NCBI RefSeq assembly: GCF_029624655.1
Contig: NZ_JARRSA010000004.1
Location: forward strand, 1-64,000
DNA from: Roseicyclus salinarum
Lineage (GTDB): Bacteria > Pseudomonadota > Alphaproteobacteria > Rhodobacterales > Rhodobacteraceae
Length of the DNA stretch: 64,000 nt
Direction of reading: 5' to 3'
Both the position numbers and the translations under genes were made by a program. Below are positions 25,359 to 33,757 of the stretch, in pieces; position 1 is the stretch's first letter; each line of letters begins with the position of its first letter. The notes under the pieces were generated by a model, which saw only the letters and a list, made by a program, of their open reading frames with translations, was not told the DNA's origin and searched no databases.

Positions 25359-26351
25359 ATGAGCCGCTTCCACATCAACCGCCGCCGCCTTCTGACGACC
25401 GGCGCCGCCATCGGGGCGACCACGCTCGCCGCTCCGTCGATCCTTCGCGCACAGTCCGGCCCGGTGAAGGTCGCAGGCATCCATGCGTCCCCGGTGGAGA
25501 ACGCCTGGAACTCGATCCTTCATGCCGCGATGGTCGCCGCCGACGCCGAGGGCGCGATCGAATACACCTTCTCCGAGGGCGTTTCGGGCACCGACTACCC
25601 GCGCGCCATGCGCGAGTTCGCCGAGGCCGGCAACGTCCTGATCGTGGGCGAATCCTACGCCGTCGAACGCGAGGCCCGCACGGTCGCCGCCGACTACCCC
25701 GAGACGTCCTTCCTCATGGGCTCTTCCGGGGATGCGGCGGGCGACAACTTCGGCGTCTTCGGCACCTGGAACTGGGAAGCGGCCTACCTTGCGGGGATGC
25801 TCGCGGGCGCGATGACCGAGACGGGCATCGTCGGCTCGGTCGGCGCGATCCCGATCCCCGAGGTCAACATGCTGATCAATGGCTTCGCCGACGGCGTGAA
25901 GGCGGTCAATCCCGACGCCGAGCACATCGTCAGCTTCATCGGCACCTTCTTCGACCCGCCGCAGGCGCGCGAGGCGGGGCTTGCCCAGATCGACGCGGGC
26001 GCGGACATCCTCTTCGGCGAACGGATCGGCACCGCCGACGCGGCGCAGGAGCGGGGCATCCCCGCGATCGGCTCGCTCATCGACTATACGCCGCGCTACC
26101 CCTCCACGGTCTTCGCGAACGCGCTGTGGTTCTTCCGTCCGCTCATGGACGCCGCCCTCGCCGATGCGGTGGCCGGCAACCCCACCGGGCGGAACTACAC
26201 GCCGCTCAGCCTCATGGCCGATGGCGGGAACGACATCTCCTACGTCGAGGGCGTGGCGCCGGCCGAGGCGGTCGCGCGGATGGAAGAGGTGCGCGCAGCC
26301 ATTAAGGCGGGCGAATTCGAGGTTCCGCGCAACTTCGACGAGCCCGCCTGA
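25359..26351 (+). CDS. BMP-family substrate-binding protein (nucleoside/base ABC transporter)
   Basis: A 330-residue periplasmic protein of the Bmp/Med family. The start at 25359 has GAGGAG at 25345-25350, and the N-terminus is then a Tat-type signal, FHINRRRLLTTGAAIG, ending near APSILRAQ. The body has FAEAGNVLIVGESYAVE, GTWNWEAAYLAGMLAGAMTE and GADILFGERIGTADAAQERG. It feeds the duplicated ATPase and two permeases encoded downstream. Well-studied relatives bind purine or pyrimidine nucleosides; with a cytosine-deaminase-like enzyme next door, a nucleobase or nucleoside is the best guess. Confidence 0.9.
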   Translation: MSRFHINRRRLLTTGAAIGATTLAAPSILRAQSGPVKVAGIHASPVENAWNSILHAAMVAADAEGAIEYTFSEGVSGTDYPRAMREFAEAGNVLIVGESYAVEREARTVAADYPETSFLMGSSGDAAGDNFGVFGTWNWEAAYLAGMLAGAMTETGIVGSVGAIPIPEVNMLINGFADGVKAVNPDAEHIVSFIGTFFDPPQAREAGLAQIDAGADILFGERIGTADAAQERGIPAIGSLIDYTPRYPSTVFANALWFFRPLMDAALADAVAGNPTGRNYTPLSLMADGGNDISYVEGVAPAEAVARMEEVRAAIKAGEFEVPRNFDEPA

Positions 26352-26374
26352 TGCCGCAAGGCCAGGCGATGGAT

Positions 26375-26396
26375 CCCGCCCCCTGCGGGGGGCGGG
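26375..26396 (+). promoter_or_regulatory. Hairpin hiding the ribosome-binding site of the BMP-type ATPase gene
   Basis: CCCGCCCCC (26375-26383) and GGGGGCGGG (26388-26396) pair perfectly around the four-base loop TGCG. The right arm contains the only purine-rich stretch before the GTG start at 26398 and ends one base from it. The structure would therefore keep the ATPase start closed unless opened, for example by ribosomes finishing the binding-protein gene 23 bases upstream. Confidence 0.6.
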
Positions 26397-26397
26397 C

Positions 26398-27945
26398 GTG
26401 ACGCGCGTCCTCGAGCTGGACGGCATCACCAAGCGCTTCGGCTCCACGCTCGCCAACGACGACGTCTCGCTCCACCTGGAGCGGGGCGAGGTCGTGGCGC
26501 TTCTGGGAGAGAACGGCGCGGGGAAGACGACGCTCATGTCGATCCTGTTCGGCCACTACACGGCCGATGCGGGCGAGGTGCGCGTCGAGGGGCGGGCCCT
26601 GCCGCCCGGCAAGTCGCGCGCCGCCATCCACGCGGGCGTGGGCATGGTCCACCAGCACTTCGCGCTGGCCGCGAACCTCAGCGTTCTGGACAACGTGATG
26701 ACCGGGACAGAGCCGCTGTGGAAGCCGCGGTCGGACCGCGCGGCGGCGCGGCGGCGGCTGGCGGGCCTGTCCGAGAGGTTCGGCCTGCCCGTCGATCCCG
26801 ACGCCCGCGTCGCGGACCTGTCGGTGGGCGAACGCCAGCGGGTCGAGATCCTCAAGGCGCTCTACAACGAGGCGCGCATCCTCATCCTCGACGAGCCCAC
26901 GGCCGTCCTGACGACGCAGCAGGCCGACCGCCTGTTCGCGACCCTGCGCGAGATGGCCGCCAAGGGGCTGTCGATCATCTTCATCTCCCACAAGCTGCAC
27001 GAGGTGATGTCGGCCTCCGACCGGGTCGTCGTGCTGCGCGGCGGACGGGTCGTGGCCGAACGCGCGACGCGCGAGACCACGAAGGACGAGCTGGCCGAAC
27101 TGATGGTCGGCCGCGCGGTGGAGCGTCCCGAACGGCCGCCGGCGCGTCCGGGCGCCGTGCTTCTGGAGGCCGAGGACCTGCACCTTTCGGGGCGCGGGGG
27201 CGCGCCGCTCAACGGCGTCGATTTCCGCCTTCGCGCGGGCGAGACGCTGGGCATCATCGGCGTCTCCGGCAACGGACAGACGACCCTCGCGGGCGTCGTG
27301 TCGGGCCTTTACCCGCCCGACCGCGGGACCCTGCGGATCAAGGGTGCGCCGCTTGGACGGCACGACGTGCCCCACGTCATCGCCGCCGGCATCGGGCGCA
27401 TCCCCGAGGACCGGCACGCGGAGGGCGTGCTGGGCGACATGACGACCTGGGAGAACGTGGTGCTCGAACGGCTGTGGTCGCCCGAGTTCTCGCGGCGCGG
27501 GATCGTGCGGCGCGCGGCGGCGCGCGCGGCGGCGGCCCGCCTGCTGGAGGACTACGACGTGCGCGGCGCGCATGTGGACGGCCGCGTGCGCCTGTTGTCG
27601 GGGGGCAACATGCAGAAGCTCATCCTCGGCCGCGTCCTCGAGGCCGGGCCCTCCATCCTGATCGCCGCGCAGCCGAGCCGCGGACTGGACGAAGGGGCGA
27701 TCGCGGGCGTCCATCGCCGCCTGATCGAGGCGCGCGCGCGGGGGGCGGGGGTCCTTCTCATCTCGGAAGACCTCGACGAGGTGATCGCGCTGTCCGACAG
27801 GATCCGCGCGATCGTCGGGGGCAGGCTGTCGCCCGCGATCCCGGCCGAGCGCGCCGACGCGCGGCTTCTGGGGCTCATGATGGCGGGCGACTGGGACACC
27901 GCGCGCGCCATCGAACGCAACGCGGAGGCAGCCGATGCGCCTTGA
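26398..27945 (+). CDS. BMP-type ABC transporter ATP-binding protein (duplicated)
   Basis: A 515-residue ATPase with two nucleotide-binding domains. Domain 1 is complete: LLGENGAGKTTLMSILFGHY, LSVGERQRVEILKAL and ILILDEPTAVLT. Domain 2 is degenerate: GVSGNGQTTLAGVVSG lacks the Walker A Lys, the signature is LLSGGNMQKLILGRVL, and the Walker B acid is replaced (LIAAQPSRGLDEGA), as is usual for this nucleoside-transporter class. The GTG start at 26398 is chosen because it sits right before the domain; the frame is open upstream only as shadow of the previous gene. The permease gene overlaps its end by 11 bases. Confidence 0.92.
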   Translation: MTRVLELDGITKRFGSTLANDDVSLHLERGEVVALLGENGAGKTTLMSILFGHYTADAGEVRVEGRALPPGKSRAAIHAGVGMVHQHFALAANLSVLDNVMTGTEPLWKPRSDRAAARRRLAGLSERFGLPVDPDARVADLSVGERQRVEILKALYNEARILILDEPTAVLTTQQADRLFATLREMAAKGLSIIFISHKLHEVMSASDRVVVLRGGRVVAERATRETTKDELAELMVGRAVERPERPPARPGAVLLEAEDLHLSGRGGAPLNGVDFRLRAGETLGIIGVSGNGQTTLAGVVSGLYPPDRGTLRIKGAPLGRHDVPHVIAAGIGRIPEDRHAEGVLGDMTTWENVVLERLWSPEFSRRGIVRRAAARAAAARLLEDYDVRGAHVDGRVRLLSGGNMQKLILGRVLEAGPSILIAAQPSRGLDEGAIAGVHRRLIEARARGAGVLLISEDLDEVIALSDRIRAIVGGRLSPAIPAERADARLLGLMMAGDWDTARAIERNAEAADAP

Positions 27946-28987
27946 ACGCCGGGAGAGTTCCTCTGCCGCCCTCACGATCCTCGCGCCGCTCGGGGCGATC
28001 CTCGCGGCCCTCGTCGTGGCGGGCGTGCTCATCGCCATCGCGGGCGCCAACGCCTTCGAGGCCTACGGCCTGATCCTCAGGGGCGCCTTCGGCTCGCGGC
28101 TGGGGATCACCGAGACGCTGACGCGCGCGACACCGCTCATCCTGACGGGCCTCGCCGCCGCCGTCGCGTTCCGCGCGCGGCTCTGGAACATCGGTGGCGA
28201 GGGACAGTTCTACGTCGGAGCGCTGGCCGTCACCGCCTTCGGGCTGCTTCCCGGCCTTGCGGGCGCGCCCGCGCCGGTGGCCATCCTCGCCTGCCTCGTC
28301 ACCGGGGCGCTGGCGGGCGTGGCGCTGCTTCTGGTTCCCGTGGCGCTGAAGCTGCGCTTCGGCGTGGACGAGGTGGTGACGACGCTTCTGCTGAATTTCG
28401 TGGCCATTCTCTTCGTCTCGATGATGATCGAGGGACCGCTGAAAGATCCGCTCGCCTTCGGCTGGCCGCAGTCGGTTCCGGTGCCCGACGCCGCGCTCCT
28501 GCCGCAGCTGGTCGAGCGTTCGCGCCTCCACGCGGGGCTGCCGGTCGCGCTGGCGCTGGCCGTTGCCGTCTGGTGGATCCAGTCGCGCACCGTGTTCGGG
28601 ATGCGCTCGCGGGCAACGGGCCTCAACGCGCGCGCGGCCGCCTTCGCGGGTGTGCCGCTGGGCCGGACCCTGGCGCTGGTGGCGTGCCTTTCGGGCGGGC
28701 TTGCGGGGCTTGCGGGCGCAGTCGAGGTGATGGGGGTGAAGGGCTACGTCACCACGGACCTGTCGCCGAACTACGGCTATTCGGGGATCGTCATCGCCAT
28801 GCTCGCCAACCTCAATCCCGTCGGCGTGATCGGCGCGGCGCTGTTTTCGGCGGTGATGTTCGTCGGCGCCGATTCCATGAGCCGCGCGCTCGGCATTCCG
28901 TCCTACATCGCCGACGTCACCGTGGCGCTTTCGCTTCTGACGATGCTCGTGGCGATCTTCCTCACGCAATACCGGGTGCGGCGATGA
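27935..28987 (+). CDS. BMP-type nucleoside/base ABC transporter permease 1
   Basis: A 350-residue membrane protein of the BPD_transp_2 family. Segments LTRATPLILTGLAAAVAFRA with the following RLWNIGGEGQFYVGALAV, KLRFGVDEVVTTLLLNFVAI and LSPNYGYSGIVIAMLANLNP are those of the larger permease partner in BMP-type importers (YufP/NupP relatives). It pairs with the permease encoded next, overlapping it by four bases. Start ATG 27935 lies inside the ATPase end. Confidence 0.92.
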   Translation: MRLERRESSSAALTILAPLGAILAALVVAGVLIAIAGANAFEAYGLILRGAFGSRLGITETLTRATPLILTGLAAAVAFRARLWNIGGEGQFYVGALAVTAFGLLPGLAGAPAPVAILACLVTGALAGVALLLVPVALKLRFGVDEVVTTLLLNFVAILFVSMMIEGPLKDPLAFGWPQSVPVPDAALLPQLVERSRLHAGLPVALALAVAVWWIQSRTVFGMRSRATGLNARAAAFAGVPLGRTLALVACLSGGLAGLAGAVEVMGVKGYVTTDLSPNYGYSGIVIAMLANLNPVGVIGAALFSAVMFVGADSMSRALGIPSYIADVTVALSLLTMLVAIFLTQYRVRR

Positions 28988-29925
28988 ACGTGGTCCTCGA
29001 CATCCTGTCCTCGGTAGGCATGTGGGAGGCGGTGCTGCGCATCGCGACCCCCTTCATCCTCGGCACGCTGGGCGTTCTTCTGTGCGAGCGGGTGGGCGTC
29101 CTGAACCTCGGGATAGAGGGGATCATGACCTTCGGCGCGATGATCGGGTGGCTCACGGTCTATTCGGGCGCCGACCTGTGGACGGGGCTTGCGGCTGCGG
29201 CGGTCTGCGGGGCGATGTTCGGCCTGCTCCATGCCGCGATGACCGTGCCTCTCGGGCTCAGCCAGCATGTCACGGGCCTCGGCATCACGCTTTTCGCGTC
29301 GAGCTTCTCCTATTACGTCTTCCGCCTCGCGGTTCCCACGGCGACCTCGCCCCCGACGGTCGAGCCCTTCCGCCCGATCGCCGTGCCGGGGCTTTCGGAG
29401 ATCCCGTTCCTCGGCCCGGTCCTGTTCAACCAGACGGCCCCAACCTACCTCGCGCTGGTCCTCGTGGCGGTTCTGGCATGGGTGCTCTACCGGACGCCGC
29501 TGGGCCTCGCCATCCGCATGACGGGCGAGAACCCCCATGCCGTGGACGCGCAGGGGATCGACCCTGTCTGGCTGCGCATCGGCACGATCATGGCCGGGTC
29601 GGCGCTGATGGGGCTGGCAGGCGCGTTCCTGACCCTCGCGGCCTTCAATTCCTTCTTTCCCACGATGGTGCAGGGCAGGGGGTGGATCTGCATAGCGCTG
29701 GTCGTCTTCGCGCTGTGGCGACCGGGGCGGGCGCTGCTCGGCGCTGTCCTGTTCGCGTTCTTCGACGCCTTCCAGCTGCGCCTGCAGACCGTCGTGGACG
29801 GCGTGCCCTACCAGCTGTTCCTGATGCTGCCCTACGTCCTGTCGATGCTGGCACTGGTCGTGATGGCGCGAAAGGCGCGGGTGCCGCAGGCACTGATGCA
29901 GCCCTATCGCCGCGGCGAACGCTGA
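28984..29925 (+). CDS. BMP-type nucleoside/base ABC transporter permease 2
   Basis: A 313-residue membrane protein, the second permease of the importer (YufQ/NupQ relatives). IATPFILGTLGVLLCERVGV, LNLGIEGIMTFGAMIGW and ENPHAVDAQGIDPVWLRIG are characteristic. Start ATG 28984 overlaps the preceding stop. It is the last gene of the unit beginning at 25359 or 23878, and is convergent with the LysR gene 48 bases downstream. Confidence 0.92.
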   Translation: MNVVLDILSSVGMWEAVLRIATPFILGTLGVLLCERVGVLNLGIEGIMTFGAMIGWLTVYSGADLWTGLAAAAVCGAMFGLLHAAMTVPLGLSQHVTGLGITLFASSFSYYVFRLAVPTATSPPTVEPFRPIAVPGLSEIPFLGPVLFNQTAPTYLALVLVAVLAWVLYRTPLGLAIRMTGENPHAVDAQGIDPVWLRIGTIMAGSALMGLAGAFLTLAAFNSFFPTMVQGRGWICIALVVFALWRPGRALLGAVLFAFFDAFQLRLQTVVDGVPYQLFLMLPYVLSMLALVVMARKARVPQALMQPYRRGER

Positions 29926-29973
29926 GGCGTCCGCCCGCGGGGGCCTTCCTCCGTTGCCCGGACCGGGCGCGCG

Positions 29974-30897
29974 TTACGGTGCGGCGGACCGCTCGGGCGC
30001 GGGCCATCCCTCCGAGCGCACCGCGAACTGCACGTGGCGCATGAACGCGCGCGCCTGTTTCGACAGGGGCCGCACCGTCGAGACCGCGAAGGAGGCCCGG
30101 TAGGCGAACTCGGGCGCGAAGGGGCGGATCGCAAGGTCCGGGTCGTGCAGGCGCAGGAGCGGGAAGGGGCAGATCACCGCCACGCCGACGCCGTGCCGGG
30201 CCAGCGTGATGGCGCTGACGCCGGTCGCGACCTCCGCCACGGTGCGGGGCCTGACGCCCGCCCGCGCGAAGACCTGGTCGAGCCGGGTGCGCACCATGTG
30301 CCGCCGCATCAGCGCGATGTGGTCCTCGTCGTGCAGGATCTCGGGCGTGATCACCTCGTGGCGGGCAAGCGGATGGTCGCGCGCCATCACCGCGACGGCG
30401 AGCGTCCGGTGGAACGGGATCAGCTCCATCGCGGAATGGGTCAGCTCGGCCAGCGTGAAGCCGAGGTCGATCGTGTCGTCCACCAACAGGCTGACCAGCC
30501 CGTTCGAGGTGCACGTCTCGAGCGAGATCATCTGGCCCGGGTTCTGCTTCATGAAGCTCGCCATCGCCCGGGCGAGGAACCGGTGCCCCAGCGTCGGAGG
30601 CGCGGCAAGCCTGAGCGGCTGGCTGGCCGGGTCGGAGGGGTCGGTGCCGTCAAGGAAGGTCAGCGCGTCGAAAAGCCGGTCGAGCCGGTCGTTCAGGCGC
30701 ACCGCCTCGGCGGTGGGGCGAAGCCGGCCGCCCCGACGCTCGAACAGGGTGACGCCCACGTTGCTCTCGAGTTGCGCGAGAAGCCGGCTGACCGCCGGTT
30801 GCGAAATGCCCAGCCGGTGCGCCGCCGCCGTCACCGTGCCCGAGGTGATGATGGCGCGCAGCACCTCGTATTCGCGGATGGATGCCCTTGGCCGCAT
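29974..30897 (-). CDS. LysR-family regulator, divergent from the peptide-type ABC operon
   Basis: A 307-residue LysR regulator. The ATG at 30897 is preferred because GGGAGGAA lies eight bases before it; an ATG at 30927 would add ten residues. The helix-turn-helix is SGTVTAAAHRLGISQPAVSR, and LLAQLESNVGVTLFERRGGR follows. Its effector domain (LRLAAPPTLGHRFLARAMAS) resembles those of opine/amino-acid catabolism regulators. It is divergent from the ABC operon at 31082; a TTAT-N6-ATAA element lies between them. Confidence 0.9.
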   Translation of the reverse strand: MRPRASIREYEVLRAIITSGTVTAAAHRLGISQPAVSRLLAQLESNVGVTLFERRGGRLRPTAEAVRLNDRLDRLFDALTFLDGTDPSDPASQPLRLAAPPTLGHRFLARAMASFMKQNPGQMISLETCTSNGLVSLLVDDTIDLGFTLAELTHSAMELIPFHRTLAVAVMARDHPLARHEVITPEILHDEDHIALMRRHMVRTRLDQVFARAGVRPRTVAEVATGVSAITLARHGVGVAVICPFPLLRLHDPDLAIRPFAPEFAYRASFAVSTVRPLSKQARAFMRHVQFAVRSEGWPAPERSAAP

Positions 30898-30936
30898 CGC
30901 GTTCCTCCCATGCCGGACCGGCCCCATGCAGAATCC

Positions 30937-30950
30937 TTATAGGTCCATAA
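30937..30950. promoter_or_regulatory. Possible LysR-box (TTAT-N6-ATAA)
   Basis: TTATAGGTCCATAA is an inverted repeat with four-base arms in the 185-base divergent region between the LysR gene and the peptide-type ABC operon, 40 bases from the regulator's start. Its form (dyad with T and A at the edges) and position match LysR recognition boxes. The arms are short, so chance cannot be excluded. Confidence 0.4.
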
Positions 30951-31081
30951 CACCAGGACATGCTGTTTCCAATTTCCGCGTCGCGGGCATCGGCTACGGT
31001 ACCCGGCGTCATGGGAGCAAGCGCTGCCGGGTGCCGCCGCGGGCGGCCAACCCGGCGCGCCAACAGAGGAGACCACCAGTC

Positions 31082-32701
31082 ATGTCCAGCCCCGTTTTCC
31101 GCGGCCTGGCCGTCGTGGCGCTTGCCGCGATCCCGGCCCTTCCGCTTGCGGCACAGGACCTGCGGATCGGCCTTGCGTCCGAGCCGTCGTCCGCCGACCC
31201 GCATTTCCACAATCTCGGCCCGAACAACCAGCTGCGCCGCAACATCTTCGAATCGCTCGTCGGCACCGACGAGGCGCAGCAGCTGACCCCGCTTCTCGCG
31301 ACAAGCTGGGAGCCGGTCGGCGAGACGACGTGGCAGTTCAACCTGCGCACGGACGTCACCTTCTCCGACGGCTCGCCCTTCGACGCCTACGACGTGGTCT
31401 ACACCGTCTGCCGCATCCCCGGCGTGCCGGATTCGCCCTCGCTCTTCACCACCTACACGGGCGGCATCACCGACATGGAGGTGCCCGATCCTCATACGCT
31501 GATCGTCCACAGCGCCGAGCCTTACCCGCTGATGCCGACCGAGTTCTCGACCTTCGGCATCATCTCGGCGCGCGCCAACGGCGTGGACGGCGCGGCCATC
31601 GACTTCAGCCCCGAGGGCTGCGGCGACCTGCCCGTGCCGGCGACGCAAGCCTTCAACGACGGCTCCGCCGCCATCGGCACCGGCCCCTTCCTGCTGGAAA
31701 GCTTCCGCCGCGGCGAGGGCATCGAGCTGGTGCGCAACCCCGGCTACTGGGGCGAGGCCGCCCCGTGGGAGCGGGTGACGATGCTTCCGCTCACCTCCGA
31801 GGGGCCGCGGGTCGCGGCGCTGATCGCGGGCGACGTGGACTTCGTGGAGAACCCGCCGCTCCAGGACCTCGAGCGCCTGCGCGCCGATGACGACCTGCGC
31901 GTCGTGCAGGGCATCTCCAACCGCGTGATCTATATCCACCTCGACCACGCGCAGGTGCCCTCGCCGATGATCACCGGCACCGACGGCGCCAACCCGCTTC
32001 AGGACATCCGGGTGCGCGAGGCGCTGACCATCGCGGTCAACCGCGACGCCATCGTCGAGCGGATCATGGGCGGCGTGGCGGTGTCGGCGGGCGAGCTGCT
32101 GCCGCCGGGCATGTTCGGCGCCCACGAGGAGGGCGACCTGCCGCCGCGGGCCTACGACGCCGAGCGGGCGCAGGCGCTTCTGGCCGAGGCGGGCTATCCC
32201 GAGGGCTTCGGCATCACCATCGGCACGCCGAACGACCGCTACATCAACGACGCTCAGGTGGCCCAGGCCGTGGCGCAGATGTGGGCGCGGATCGGCTTGG
32301 ACACAGGAATCGACGCCTCGACCGCCTCGACGTTCTTCTCGCGGCGCAACGCGTTCGAGTTCTCGGCCTACCTCGCGGGCTGGGGCGCCGGCACGGGCGA
32401 GATGTCCTCGCCGCTCCGGGCGCTTCTGGCGACCCGCAATGCCGATCTCGGCCTTGGCGGGACCAACCGCGGGCAGTACTCCAACCCCGACATGGACGCC
32501 GTCCTGCTCGAGGCGCTGCGCACGGTCGACGACGCCGAGCGCGAGGCCCTGCTGCGGCAGGCGTCGCGGATGGCGATGGACGACTACGCGATCATCCCGC
32601 TGCACTACGAGGTCACGCCCTGGGCGATGCGCGCCGCCATCGACTACACGCCGCGCGCCGACCAGTACACGCTGCCCTACCTGATCCGTCCGGCGGGCTG
32701 A
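31082..32701 (+). CDS. Peptide-type ABC transporter substrate-binding protein (family 5)
   Basis: A 539-residue SBP_bac_5 periplasmic protein. The ATG at 31082 gives a signal peptide (MSSPVFRGLAVVALAAIPAL, then PLAAQ). Landmarks are IGLASEPSSADPHFHNLGPN, SWEPVGETTWQFNLRTDVTF followed by SDGSPFDAYDVVYT, and VREALTIAVNRDAIVERIMG. Only residues 1-20 or so are non-domain. It feeds the permeases and ATPases that follow. Members bind peptides, opines, nickel or glutathione; the two amide hydrolases at the operon's end point to an acylated amino acid or peptide-like ligand. Confidence 0.92.
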   Translation: MSSPVFRGLAVVALAAIPALPLAAQDLRIGLASEPSSADPHFHNLGPNNQLRRNIFESLVGTDEAQQLTPLLATSWEPVGETTWQFNLRTDVTFSDGSPFDAYDVVYTVCRIPGVPDSPSLFTTYTGGITDMEVPDPHTLIVHSAEPYPLMPTEFSTFGIISARANGVDGAAIDFSPEGCGDLPVPATQAFNDGSAAIGTGPFLLESFRRGEGIELVRNPGYWGEAAPWERVTMLPLTSEGPRVAALIAGDVDFVENPPLQDLERLRADDDLRVVQGISNRVIYIHLDHAQVPSPMITGTDGANPLQDIRVREALTIAVNRDAIVERIMGGVAVSAGELLPPGMFGAHEEGDLPPRAYDAERAQALLAEAGYPEGFGITIGTPNDRYINDAQVAQAVAQMWARIGLDTGIDASTASTFFSRRNAFEFSAYLAGWGAGTGEMSSPLRALLATRNADLGLGGTNRGQYSNPDMDAVLLEALRTVDDAEREALLRQASRMAMDDYAIIPLHYEVTPWAMRAAIDYTPRADQYTLPYLIRPAG

Positions 32702-32717
32702 GGCACCGTCACCAAAG

Positions 32718-32744
32718 GCCGCGCGGGGGTTCTTCCCGCGCGGC
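32718..32744 (+). promoter_or_regulatory. Intercistronic hairpin after the peptide-type binding protein gene
   Basis: GCCGCGCGGG (32718-32727) and CCCGCGCGGC (32735-32744) form a perfect ten-base stem with a seven-base loop. It starts 17 bases after the binding-protein stop and ends 35 bases before the first permease gene. No T-run follows, so it is more likely an mRNA-stabilising or attenuating element than a full terminator. Confidence 0.65.
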
Positions 32745-32779
32745 ATCCCCCGCCACTGAACCTTCGGGACGCCTCCGCG

Positions 32780-33757
32780 ATGCTCGTCTTCCTGCTCCGG
32801 CGCCTTGCGCAATCGGTCTTCGTGCTGATCGCCATGATGGTCGTCGTGTTCTTCGGCGTCTACATGATCGGCAACCCGGTCGACATCCTGATCTCGCCCG
32901 ACGCGACGCCCGCCGAGATCGACGAGACGATGGCGCGCTTCGGCTTCGATCAGCCCGTCTTCATCCAGTTCCTCAAGTTCGTGGGAAATGCACTGCAAGG
33001 CGATCTGGGGCGCAGTTTCGTGCATGGCGAACCGGCCGTGCAGCTGATCCTGTCCTACATGCCCGCGACGCTTGAGCTTGCGGCGCTGGGGCTGGTCTTC
33101 TCGGTCCTGATCGGCGTGCCGCTGGGCGTCTATGCCGGCTACAAGGCCGACCGCTGGCAGGGCAGGGCGATCATGACCGGCTCGATCTTCGGCTTCTCGC
33201 TGCCCAATTTCTGGGTCGGGATGCTGCTGATCCTGATCTTCGCGGTCGAGCTGCAATGGCTGCCATCCACCGGGCGCGGCGAGACCGTCGAGGTGCTGGG
33301 ACTGCGGCTGTCGATCTTCACCGCCGACGGGTTGCAGCACATGCTGCTGCCGGCGCTGACGCTGGCGCTCTACAAGGCGTCGCTCGTCACGCGGCTGGCG
33401 CGCGCCGGCACGCAGGAGGCGCTGATGCAGGACTACGTCAAGTTCGCCCGCGCCAAGGGCCTGTCGGAGACCCGCATCCTCGTGGTGCACGTCCTGAAAA
33501 ACATCATGATCCCGATCATTACCGTGCTCGGCCTCGAGCTTGGCTCGATGATCGCCTTCGCCGTCGTCACCGAGACGGTCTTCGCATGGCCGGGCATGGG
33601 CAAGCTCCTGATCGACTCGATCCTGACGCTCGACCGGCCGGTAATCGTCTCGTACCTGATGCTCACTGTCATCATCTTCATCGTGATCAACCTCATGGTG
33701 GACGTGATCTACACGCTCCTCGATCCGCGGGTCCGGGTGAAGGGAGGTGCGGCATGA
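32780..33757 (+). CDS. Peptide-type ABC transporter permease (DppB-like)
   Basis: A 325-residue inner-membrane permease. MLVFLLRRLAQSVFVLIAMM is the typical DppB/OppB N-terminus; the EAA-loop region includes RLARAGTQEALMQDYVKFAR, AKGLSETRILVVHVLKN and, near the end, VFAWPGMGKLLIDSI. It pairs with the DppC-like permease encoded next, with a four-base overlap. Start ATG 32780. Confidence 0.94.
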   Translation: MLVFLLRRLAQSVFVLIAMMVVVFFGVYMIGNPVDILISPDATPAEIDETMARFGFDQPVFIQFLKFVGNALQGDLGRSFVHGEPAVQLILSYMPATLELAALGLVFSVLIGVPLGVYAGYKADRWQGRAIMTGSIFGFSLPNFWVGMLLILIFAVELQWLPSTGRGETVEVLGLRLSIFTADGLQHMLLPALTLALYKASLVTRLARAGTQEALMQDYVKFARAKGLSETRILVVHVLKNIMIPIITVLGLELGSMIAFAVVTETVFAWPGMGKLLIDSILTLDRPVIVSYLMLTVIIFIVINLMVDVIYTLLDPRVRVKGGAA

